From Candidatus Aminicenans sakinawicola JGI OTU-1 (GTDB lineage Bacteria; Acidobacteriota; Aminicenantia; Aminicenantales; Aminicenantaceae), in assembly GCA_000493965.1 (NCBI GenBank), contig AWNV01000027.1, positions 1 through 21,963 of the forward strand: 21,963 nt of DNA, read 5' to 3'. The position numbers and the translations under genes were made by a program. The stretch's first letter is position 1, and every line of letters starts with the position of its first letter. Positions 11,519 to 18,362 of the stretch are shown piece by piece. The notes below the pieces were generated by a model, which was not told the origin of the DNA, ran no database searches, and was given only the letters and a program-made list of their open reading frames with translations.

Positions 11519-13701
11519 AGGGAGTTTATCATTATGAATGCATTTGAGGATATTACGCAAAAAAGGTCAATACTCCTAACCACCAGAATGCGCTTCTCTC
11601 CCCAGATCCAGCCAGTCAAGGAATCTGCCTTAGAGAAAATAATTGAGCAAATCTTATTTGCGATCGATACTGAAGGGGGCATAAGTTTGCAGGAGATACA
11701 AGATATCTTTGCTTCTGAAACTGGTGGTTATGCGATTAGCTCTCATGAAATAGAGGATTCTCTCCAACGACTGGTCAAGAAACAAAGAGTTGTACCAGAA
11801 CAAAGGGGTAGGCATAAATTATATAAATTGTCAGAAGAGGTCAGGCGCGAGCTTGAAGAGATACAGCGCCATGCCGAAGAGCGTTTTGACTCTGTTGTAA
11901 ACAGGCTTTTCAAAAATGCGAAAGAGGGATCTTCTGTATACAATCGCCCTTTTTTGAAATTTCTCTGTATCATCTTTTCAAAACTTGGAGAGGAATGTGT
12001 GCGAATAATTAAAGGCGACATTAAGGAAGACGACTTCCTATCCTTCCCGTTTGTTTCCTCTGCCTTGAAGGAAGTCGAGAAAAGTTTTAATTCAATTGAC
12101 CACTCCCTTTTTCAGAAAGCTGTCATATCTTTCTTCCAAGATAGCGATCCAGAATATGACACAATAAAATGGAATATGGCACAGAGTTATTATATTGCAA
12201 AAGCACTCGGTTTAGATCCTAGCGGGGTTCTCTTGTCGAAGGAAGTATTCGGGCACGCAATATTTTATCTTGACACCAACATTATAATCGAAGCGCTGGA
12301 ACCAAAGGACCGCCACCATAAAAGTTTTCTGGCATTTAATAAAACCTGCAAACAACTAGGTATTGCACTAAAAGTATGCCAAATTTCACAAAATGAGCTA
12401 CAAAATTGGCTTACATATCAGCGCGATCTAATGGAAAAAGTTACCGACCAGATCCCAGATGAGATGGCATCAAAGATGCGGTCAATCTTTTACGAAATCT
12501 ATTGCGAAAAGAAAATGTCAGGTGAGACAGTTAATATTGATGAACTTTTTACAAGCTTCGATTCTCCAATGGATGACTTGAAAACTCTCTTTGAAGTGCA
12601 ATTGGAGGATGATATTTGGTTTGACGAAGCAAAGGACAGCCCACAAACCATAAAGTTTGCTGAGACTTTGAGATCTAAATATTCCGCTATGCGTAAGCGT
12701 CCAAAAGGACATGGAGCTGCACTTCACGATGCCGTATTACTTCTTTGGCTTCAAAAATTGAGAGGAGAGAATGGGGGCAATATTTGGCTAGTTACTATGG
12801 ATAAATCTCTTCCTGGCTCTATGCCTTCAAATACTTCTTCACAATCACTCGCTATCACTTTAGATGCACTACTGCAGTGGATTTCTCCAATAGCTGTTCC
12901 AGAGGGTGAAGAAGATGGCTTCACTGCTATATTTGCGGAGATGATAAAATATCGACTGTTACCACAGGAAAGGATTTTTGATTTGGAGGATTTTCTAATA
13001 TTTCATGAAATGCATATGTCATGCAAGGAACTTCCAGCAGAAGATGTTGAGGAATGTATTCGATATATTAAGGTCAATGCCCCAATGCTTGACCCCTCAG
13101 ACCCGACTGATAGGGAAAAGCTTGCTTACGAAGTATCTAGAGTTTTCGCTGATCCAGGGAGGAAATATAAGCAGGAGATAGCAAGGCTGGAATCCGAGAA
13201 CACAAAAATTAAGCAGGAATATGAAAAGAAGCTCGGTGAGGCTTCCAAGGGTGTAGAGGAACTAAAGAAGCAATATGAAAAAGATCTTAAAGAACGCGAT
13301 AGAGGAATTGAAGAACTCAAAAACAAATTTTTAGAATACGAAGAAAGGACTCAAAAAGAGTCTTTAAAAAGATCGGCATGGCTTAGGGTAGGCTTCACTA
13401 CGATTATCTTTCTGTTGTTAGAAGGTTTAGCTATTCTTCTCGCCAGCGAGTATGGTGAAGGACCAAATCTGTTCCAAAAGGTATCCAATTCATGGCATTT
13501 TTTGGTCGTGGGAACTGTACTAACTATCGTAATGGGTTGGTTTATTGTGGGAAAGAGAAGACTCGAAGCTCTTGGCTGGCCATTTACGAAAATCTTTAAG
13601 CATGAATGATAAGTTTTGGTCATCCACGGCGTATAACAAAGCATTTACGGCTTCGTTTCACTTCGCCTAACTTGCTACGCAAGTTCGTAAATGCTCAGAC
13701 G
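11490..13701 (+). mobile_element. Integron-type gene cassette carrying one gene and an attC site
   Basis: The left junction reads GTTATACGCCATGG (from 11489). Its reverse complement matches CCACGGCGTATAAC (13624-13637) at 13 of 14 positions. This is what the R' and R'' boxes of one cassette must do, since they come together in the circular form. The attC at 13631-13707 ends in GTTAGAT. Recombination between G and TT gives cassette ends at 11490 and 13701. There is one gene, plus-oriented, between start and attC, as in normal cassettes. No integrase or second attC is in the window, so this looks like a single cassette at a secondary site. Confidence 0.7.
11534..13609 (+). CDS. Membrane-anchored PIN-domain nuclease (691 aa), cassette-borne
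   Basis: Residues about 30-110 look like a winged-helix domain (GGISLQEIQDIF..., QRVVPEQRGRHKLYKLS). A PIN-type nuclease follows: IFYLDTNIIIEALEPKD with Asp247, HDAVLLLWLQKL with Asp399, and IWLVTMDKSLPG with Asp423, the expected acidic residues of this metal-dependent RNase fold. Residues about 545-625 are a charged coiled coil, then two hydrophobic helices (FTTIIFLLLEGLAILLAS and FLVVGTVLTIVMGWFIVG) and a short basic tail. PIN enzymes are best known as VapC toxins that cut RNA, but this protein is far larger and has no antitoxin gene beside it. GAAGGGAG stands before ATG 11534. A defence or stress role tied to the membrane is inference. Confidence 0.75.
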   Translation: MNAFEDITQKRSILLTTRMRFSPQIQPVKESALEKIIEQILFAIDTEGGISLQEIQDIFASETGGYAISSHEIEDSLQRLVKKQRVVPEQRGRHKLYKLSEEVRRELEEIQRHAEERFDSVVNRLFKNAKEGSSVYNRPFLKFLCIIFSKLGEECVRIIKGDIKEDDFLSFPFVSSALKEVEKSFNSIDHSLFQKAVISFFQDSDPEYDTIKWNMAQSYYIAKALGLDPSGVLLSKEVFGHAIFYLDTNIIIEALEPKDRHHKSFLAFNKTCKQLGIALKVCQISQNELQNWLTYQRDLMEKVTDQIPDEMASKMRSIFYEIYCEKKMSGETVNIDELFTSFDSPMDDLKTLFEVQLEDDIWFDEAKDSPQTIKFAETLRSKYSAMRKRPKGHGAALHDAVLLLWLQKLRGENGGNIWLVTMDKSLPGSMPSNTSSQSLAITLDALLQWISPIAVPEGEEDGFTAIFAEMIKYRLLPQERIFDLEDFLIFHEMHMSCKELPAEDVEECIRYIKVNAPMLDPSDPTDREKLAYEVSRVFADPGRKYKQEIARLESENTKIKQEYEKKLGEASKGVEELKKQYEKDLKERDRGIEELKNKFLEYEERTQKESLKRSAWLRVGFTTIIFLLLEGLAILLASEYGEGPNLFQKVSNSWHFLVVGTVLTIVMGWFIVGKRRLEALGWPFTKIFKHE

Positions 13702-13707
13702 TTAGAT
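13631..13707 (+). repeat. attC recombination site of the cassette
   Basis: R'' GTATAAC (13631-13637); L arms AGCATTTACG (13640-13649) and CGTAAATGCT (13686-13695), a perfect 10-bp pair; an inner hairpin AACTTGC-TAC-GCAAGTT (13669-13685); then CAGAC and R' GTTAGAT (13701-13707). Box order, palindromic arms and unpaired bases match integron attC sites. The rest of 13708-13843 has no gene I can support. Confidence 0.7.
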
Positions 13708-13843
13708 ACCATTTCGGGCTTTTATTAAAGTAAATTTATGGAAGGCTGACTTATTGTAAGTGCAGCAATCAGCCCGTTACTGAATTCAGGGCATAGAGAA
13801 TTCTTTTATTCTGAAATATTTATCTCAAAGGATTAGAATTATA

Positions 13844-14359
13844 TCAAACGGATTGCACCATCAATCTGCTTCTTTCTCTTTCAATCCTCCACTTAATCCT
13901 CTTAGGCTTGGGCAGGCCTTCAAAGACCATCTTGCCATATGTCCCGGCTGACTCGATAACTAAATTCCCAAAGCCAAATATCCTTCCCCAAATTCCAAAG
14001 CTGCAAGTAATATCCGCTATGTTATCAAGCCTAATAGACATAAAGCGTTTACCGATGATCCCTCTTTCCTTTATTAGCCTCAAATTTGTGAGGTAGAGCC
14101 GATTAAATTTCCAGTCAAGGTAAAGAACTATTATTAGAAAGAAAGCAGCAAATGAACTGATGATATTGCAAAAACTCTCAAGTCCATTAAAATCTACGGC
14201 ACCTAAAAAGGGACAGGCATAGAGAATATAAAATAGCCAAAAAAGGAAAATTGCAATCACAAGGATAACAATAAACAGCCAATGAGGGTTTGTTTTAAAA
14301 ACAATCTTTTCATTGGACAAAAGAAATATTGATGAATTAGATTGGAAGCCTTTGGTCAT
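13844..14359 (-). CDS. Membrane protein with bacterial PH domain (bPH2)
   Basis: The protein has 171 aa. Two hydrophobic helices (WLFIVILVIAIFLFWLFYIL, then a longer one ending AAFFLIIVLYL) precede a bPH2 domain: FNRLYLTNLRLIKERGIIGK, SIRLDNIADITCSFGIWGRI, FGFGNLVIESAG. The family has no single known function. It overlaps the coupling ATPase gene by 23 bp and has no ribosome site of its own, implying coupled translation and perhaps a shared membrane complex (inference). Confidence 0.8.
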   Translation of the reverse strand: MTKGFQSNSSIFLLSNEKIVFKTNPHWLFIVILVIAIFLFWLFYILYACPFLGAVDFNGLESFCNIISSFAAFFLIIVLYLDWKFNRLYLTNLRLIKERGIIGKRFMSIRLDNIADITCSFGIWGRIFGFGNLVIESAGTYGKMVFEGLPKPKRIKWRIERERSRLMVQSV

Positions 14360-15689
14360 AAGATTTAGGAGGGGAAGGAGCCCGGTAAAGAATCTCTTTT
14401 TCCACTTGATTCCTCGGCCTTGTGTATCTTTCTCTAGATAGCTTAATAATTTCCTTTTTATAAGAGGTTCTCTTTTCAGATGGAACCAATGTTACAGCGC
14501 TGAAAGGCTGAGAGGTTTTGCCATCGATCATTAGTTTGAGATAAATATGATGATTGGGAAGATTGACTAAATCAACTTCATCGAAAACAGGAGAAAAATA
14601 TTGAGCTAGATGTTTAGCATCTTCAGCACCTACTCTAAAAGAAATAATGGTCCCTATATTTCCAAATATAGCTGCCCTTATCTTTTCATCAAGCTGCTCA
14701 ATATATTGGTGAGCGAAAATGAGATTTAGTCCGTATTTCCTGGCCTCAGATAAAATATCTGCAAAGGAAAGGGTGAGAAAATTATGAATTTCATCTACAT
14801 AAAGATAAAATGGCCTTCTTCTTTTTTCCAGCAAATCAGCACGACTCAAGGCAGCTAATTGAATCTTTGTTACTATCATTGCTCCTAAAAGGGAGCAATT
14901 TTCTTCTCCAATCTTCCCTTTGGCAAGATTAACGATCAATATCTTTCCTTCGTCTATTACATTTCTTAGATTAAAAGTATTTTCCTTCTGTCCAACGATA
15001 TTTCTAAGTGGTAAGCTGGTTAGAAACTGACCTATTTTATTGAGAATTGGAGATATTGCCTCAGATCTAAGCCAAGCAGAATATTTTTCAAATTCATAAA
15101 ACCAGAATTCTCTGACTTGAAGATTGGTAACACTTTTTAAAACTTCTATTCTGAATTCTTTATGAGTTAAAAGTTTGGGTATATCCAGGAGTGTAGCCTT
15201 TTGATATTCCAGAAGTGTAAAAATTGAATGTCTTAAAATATGCTCTAGTCGTGGGCCCCAGAATTCTGACCAAATTTTCTTAAAGACCGAGATAATACCA
15301 GATACTACAAGATGATAATAATCAGGATGAACTTTTTCTAAAGGATTAAAGGCTATAGGGAATTCCAAATCTCCGGGGTTAAAATAGATAATATCTTTAA
15401 TTCTTTGCTTTGGAATGAAGTTTAGAATATCCTCGGCTAAATCTCCATGAGGGTCGATGAGAGCCAGGCCGTTTCCATTTCTGATATCGGAGATAGCTAA
15501 ATTTTCAATCAATGTGGATTTTCCAGTTCCAGTTTTTCCAATAATATACATATGGCCTCTTCGGTTTTTCTCTTTGATTCCGAATCGTTTCTTAATATCC
15601 CGATAATCTGTAATCGCAAAAGGAGTGATTGGATTTTCATTGTTGTTTAATCCGGTCATATATCTCAATTGTAAATCCCCAATAATCAC
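14337..15689 (-). CDS. VirD4/TraG-like coupling ATPase (conjugative P-loop protein)
   Basis: Walker A GKTGTGKS at 51-58 and Walker B FYLYVDEIHNF at about 294-304, with LALIDPHGDLAEDIL between them and HQYIEQLDEKIRAAIFGN near the end, identify a TraG/VirD4-type hexameric ATPase. Such proteins feed DNA to type IV secretion channels. No N-terminal transmembrane helices are present, so it would rely on partners such as the overlapping bPH2 membrane protein. The frame opens at GTG 15689; an ATG at 15659 is an alternative and neither has a strong ribosome site. No relaxase or channel gene is in the window. Confidence 0.8.
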   Translation of the reverse strand: MIIGDLQLRYMTGLNNNENPITPFAITDYRDIKKRFGIKEKNRRGHMYIIGKTGTGKSTLIENLAISDIRNGNGLALIDPHGDLAEDILNFIPKQRIKDIIYFNPGDLEFPIAFNPLEKVHPDYYHLVVSGIISVFKKIWSEFWGPRLEHILRHSIFTLLEYQKATLLDIPKLLTHKEFRIEVLKSVTNLQVREFWFYEFEKYSAWLRSEAISPILNKIGQFLTSLPLRNIVGQKENTFNLRNVIDEGKILIVNLAKGKIGEENCSLLGAMIVTKIQLAALSRADLLEKRRRPFYLYVDEIHNFLTLSFADILSEARKYGLNLIFAHQYIEQLDEKIRAAIFGNIGTIISFRVGAEDAKHLAQYFSPVFDEVDLVNLPNHHIYLKLMIDGKTSQPFSAVTLVPSEKRTSYKKEIIKLSRERYTRPRNQVEKEILYRAPSPPKSYDQRLPI

Positions 15690-15734
15690 ATTTAAAGAGA
15701 GGAAAAGCTCTCTTCTAAGGCAAATTAGCCCTTC

Positions 15735-15762
15735 TTGTTAGAGTCCTCAAGAAAGATAAAAT
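15735..15762 (+). promoter_or_regulatory. Promoter of the RadC operon
   Basis: TTGTTA (15735-15740), 16 bp, TAAAAT (15757-15762), followed by AAAGGAGG 9 nt before ATG 15800. The region 15690-15799 separates divergent genes and also holds a 6-bp hairpin AGAGAG/CTCTCT near 15700. Confidence 0.5.
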
Positions 15763-15799
15763 GAAAACAGAACTTTAAAAAGAAAGGAGGCAAGTAAAG

Positions 15800-16222
15800 A
15801 TGGAACTAAAGTTTTTACAAATCCAAGAAACCTTAGGAGAGGCTGTTCAATCTCCTGATAAGATAGCAACTATTATGACAGAGGAAGCTAAAGCTGACCG
15901 GGAATGCTTCTGGGTTCTTCATCTTAATAGTGCTAACAAGATTATCGAAAAGGAGTTGGTATCCATGGGGACAATCAATAATTCTTTAGTACATCCTCGA
16001 GAGGTTTTCAAAAGAGCTATCTTGAATGGAGCAACGGGTATCATAACTGTTCATAATCATCCAGGTGGTCAAGCTCAACCTTCTAAGGAAGATAGGGAGA
16101 TTTGGAAGAGATTAGAAAAGGGAGGAAAACTATTGGGGATCGAGGTCATGGATCATCTGATTATCACTCCCTCTGGAGAGTATTATTCAGAAAAAGAGGG
16201 AGGATTATTAAAAAAAATGTAA
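15800..16222 (+). CDS. radC: Short RadC-type JAB/MPN domain protein
   Basis: The protein has 140 aa with the JAMM signature: Glu52, HNHPGG (His85, His87) and PSKED (Asp98), plus GIITVHNHPGGQAQP and IEVMDHLIITPSGEYYS. Chromosomal RadC is about 220 aa with an N-terminal HhH part; this is only the JAB domain, the form usual on plasmids and integrative elements. Metal-dependent hydrolase chemistry is expected but the substrate is unknown. It is first in a four-gene operon with strong ribosome sites. Confidence 0.85.
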   Translation: MELKFLQIQETLGEAVQSPDKIATIMTEEAKADRECFWVLHLNSANKIIEKELVSMGTINNSLVHPREVFKRAILNGATGIITVHNHPGGQAQPSKEDREIWKRLEKGGKLLGIEVMDHLIITPSGEYYSEKEGGLLKKM

Positions 16223-16237
16223 AGGAGGATTAATGCT

Positions 16238-16615
16238 ATGAAAAAGAAAGTAAGGTGTATTGAGGTAAGAACCAGGGATGGGAAGGTTATCTTGAGTTTC
16301 TATATCTATGATAAGGAGATTACTTTAGAAGATAACCTAGAGACTTCAGTCAATCAGAAACCAGAGACAAGAAAGAGAAAAAGTCAGGTTGACAGTGCCC
16401 AAACTGACGAGGCCCTAATGACTGATGCGCAAAAGAGATATCTATTTAGAATCTTGGCCGGAAATGGATTAGAAGCAGATGAGGCTCATGAAAAATTAAA
16501 GGATCTCTTTCAAGTGGATTCTTTAAAAGATGTAACCAAGGTTGAGGCGAGCAACGTGATCGAGAAATTACTTGAAGAGAGCAAGGGAGGAAAGGATGAT
16601 AGAGCACCTTTCTAG
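16238..16615 (+). CDS. Hypothetical protein of the RadC operon (125 aa)
   Basis: It lies 15 nt after RadC with AAAGGAGG before ATG 16238. A charged N-terminal half (IEVRTRDGKVILSFYIYDKE) is followed by a lysine-rich linker and a helical C-terminal module, MTDAQKRYLFRILAGNGLEA continuing to SLKDVTKVEASNVIEKLLEE. That module resembles a short C-terminal helical motif on phage and plasmid recombination proteins, where it ends proteins of otherwise different function. No enzyme motif is seen. It overlaps the next gene by 20 bp. The function is unknown. Confidence 0.7.
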   Translation: MKKKVRCIEVRTRDGKVILSFYIYDKEITLEDNLETSVNQKPETRKRKSQVDSAQTDEALMTDAQKRYLFRILAGNGLEADEAHEKLKDLFQVDSLKDVTKVEASNVIEKLLEESKGGKDDRAPF

Positions 16616-17363
16616 CAGCCAGATGAATCTCTACCTTCAATGCAGCCTTAAGTACAAGTTTCGCTATATTGACAAAATTCCAGTGCCATTTAAACCATCA
16701 GGGCTTGCTTTTGGAAGTGCTATTCATTCAACTCTATCTTGGTTTCACAAAGAGAGAAAAAAAGGAAACGAGGTGACTCTGGAGGATTTTTTACGGCTTT
16801 TTGACACAGACTGGTACAGTCAGAGGGCAGATGCTAAGATACGATACAAAAGCGGTGAGGATGATGCGAAATTAGCGTTTATAGCAAAGGAGATTCTAGC
16901 CCTTTATTTTCATCAAAAACACAATGGAGTAGCTGATAGTGAGATTCCCTTTGTTGTTCCCTTAGTTAATCCTTCAAACGGAGATCGTCTTGGATTAAAC
17001 CTTGAAGGTTTTATCGACCTTATCGAAAAGGATGACACAATAGTTGAGTTTAAAACTTCAAATCAGACTTTTACTCAGAAAAATGTTGATGATAACCTCC
17101 AGCTTACTGCTTACAGCTATGCCTTTGAGATGCTCACTCAAATACCGCCGCGTCTGATCAAACTGATAAACTTTGTCAAGACCAAAAGGCCAAAGATAAT
17201 TACCTTAGAGACAAAAAGAAGCAAGGCCGACTACCAGAGATTCTTCTTTCTGGCGAGCCAGGTTCTAAAAGGAATCAGGTCTCAAATCTTCTTTCCAAGG
17301 CAAAGCTTTTGGTGTAAAGGATGTGAGTATGGAGATATTTGTGAGGATTGGCAGGGAAACTAA
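16596..17363 (+). CDS. Cas4/RecB-like PD-(D/E)XK nuclease with Fe-S cysteines
   Basis: GGGAGG lies 5 nt before ATG 16596, preferred over the in-frame ATG at 16572; 255 aa. The nuclease motifs are Asp141 in GFIDLIEKDD, Glu151-x-Lys153 in TIVEFKTSN, and Gln169 in QLTAYSYAF. Four Cys, one near the start (YLQCSLKYKFRY, Cys16) and three at the end (CKGCEYGDIC, 240-249), match the Fe-S cluster staple of Cas4 and AddB-type nucleases. No CRISPR array or cas1 is near, so a role in element recombination or replication with RadC is more likely than spacer acquisition. Confidence 0.85.
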   Translation: MIEHLSSSQMNLYLQCSLKYKFRYIDKIPVPFKPSGLAFGSAIHSTLSWFHKERKKGNEVTLEDFLRLFDTDWYSQRADAKIRYKSGEDDAKLAFIAKEILALYFHQKHNGVADSEIPFVVPLVNPSNGDRLGLNLEGFIDLIEKDDTIVEFKTSNQTFTQKNVDDNLQLTAYSYAFEMLTQIPPRLIKLINFVKTKRPKIITLETKRSKADYQRFFFLASQVLKGIRSQIFFPRQSFWCKGCEYGDICEDWQGN

Positions 17364-17372
17364 AAGGAGTTT

Positions 17373-17537
17373 ATGAAGATGAAAAAGTATATTCTGATTT
17401 ATGAGTTGGAAATTGTGGCAGATGATATCGAGGAAGCAGAGGAATTAGGTGAGCTAGAAGAAGTGAGAAATAAGGCTAGACTGAGGAAAATTGAAGGCGA
17501 GGATGAATCTTGGGAGAGATTTTATGATTCAAAATGA
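17373..17537 (+). CDS. Small acidic protein ending the RadC operon (54 aa)
   Basis: AAAGGAG precedes ATG 17373, 9 nt after the nuclease gene; TGA at 17535-17537. The product begins MKMKKYILIYELEIVADDIE and is rich in Glu, with an EEAEELGELEEV helix and ESWERFYDSK at the end. It is the last gene before the terminator. Its role is unknown; small acidic proteins on mobile DNA are sometimes DNA mimics or inhibitors, but nothing here proves that. Confidence 0.7.
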   Translation: MKMKKYILIYELEIVADDIEEAEELGELEEVRNKARLRKIEGEDESWERFYDSK

Positions 17538-17567
17538 CCTCAACTGAAAAGACAGTTCTTTCAAAGC

Positions 17568-17599
17568 AAAAAGGAAGTAGAAAAACCTACTTCCTTTTT
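17568..17599. terminator. Terminator of the RadC operon
   Basis: AAAAAGGAAGTAG (17568-17580), loop AAAAAC, CTACTTCCTTTTT (17587-17599): a 13-bp stem with A and T flanks, built like the terminator at 10085-10116. The likeness suggests both belong to one element backbone. Confidence 0.85.
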
Positions 17600-17605
17600 A
17601 TCTTA

Positions 17606-17634
17606 TTGACTACATTAATTTTAGAAACTAGAAT
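17606..17634 (+). promoter_or_regulatory. Promoter of the PHP-ATPase gene
   Basis: TTGACT (17606-17611), exactly 17 bp, TAGAAT (17629-17634), about 70 nt before ATG 17703, directly after the preceding terminator. Confidence 0.65.
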
Positions 17635-17702
17635 AAAGAGGTTGATTAAATATACTTTTTAAAAAATTAGGAAGATTTTAAAAAAGAAAAATTTAGAATT
17701 CT

Positions 17703-18362
17703 ATGCCCAAAGAAAATAATAAAATTAAATATCCGAGAGGTTCCGAATGGAGAAAGTGGGATTTGCAGGTTCATGCACCAGGATCAATACTTTATGACGG
17801 CTATGGGGCCGAGGGAGATAAAGACATTTGGGATAAATTTTGTAAAAAAATTGAACAGTCAGATGTCGAGGTTTTTGGCATAACCGATTATTTTTCCGCC
17901 GATAATTACCGTACTTTTATAAAAAAATATAACGATAAATATCTCAGCTCAAAGAAAATATTTTTTTTAAATATTGAACTGCGTCTAAATGAATCAGTGA
18001 ATCAGGAACTTGAAGAAGTCAATATGCATTTATTATTCAATCCTGCATCATTAGATAAGGTAGATAAATTTTTAAGCAAATTAAAAGTTGTCAAAACAAA
18101 AAAAGATGAAATGCCTGTTATGTGTTCAGAATTATCCAGTAAACATGATTTTGAATCTGCTGCCGTAACAAGAAAAGATATTAGCGATGCTTTTGAAGAA
18201 ACATTTGGTAAAAAGGCAATTCGTCAAGAACACTTTCTTGTTTTTACAGCTGCCAATTATGATGGTATTCGACCAAAACGAGGGAAACGAAGAAAAGAAG
18301 CAATTACTGATGAAATTGACAAATTTAGTGATACATTTTTTTGGCGGAATTCAAAATATTGA
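17703..18362 (+). CDS. PHP-domain N-terminal half of a TrlF-type ATPase (frameshifted gene)
   Basis: It starts ATG 17703 without a clear ribosome site. WRKWDLQVHAPGSILYDGYG is the first metal motif of a PHP phosphoesterase, followed by VEVFGITDYFSADNYRTF and later FLVFTAANYDGIRPKRG. The frame runs FSDTFF and then into a T7 run (18336-18342), after which it reads WRNSKY and stops. Removing one T gives FSDTFFGGIQNIEHFLNVNR and joins the next frame perfectly. It is therefore the N-terminal part of one gene of about 930 codons (17703-20496). PHP plus SMC-like ATPase (TrlF-type) proteins sit in defence and mobile loci; the reaction is not established. Confidence 0.8.
   Translation: MPKENNKIKYPRGSEWRKWDLQVHAPGSILYDGYGAEGDKDIWDKFCKKIEQSDVEVFGITDYFSADNYRTFIKKYNDKYLSSKKIFFLNIELRLNESVNQELEEVNMHLLFNPASLDKVDKFLSKLKVVKTKKDEMPVMCSELSSKHDFESAAVTRKDISDAFEETFGKKAIRQEHFLVFTAANYDGIRPKRGKRRKEAITDEIDKFSDTFFWRNSKY

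Noticed and set aside
13701..15690. A second integron cassette starting TTAGATACC
   Set aside because: No matching GGTATCTAAC-type R'' box or second attC was found downstream, and the genes there are on the opposite strand.
16596..17363. Cas4-like nuclease as evidence of a CRISPR system
   Set aside because: No CRISPR repeats or other cas genes are present; the operon context is RadC and element genes.
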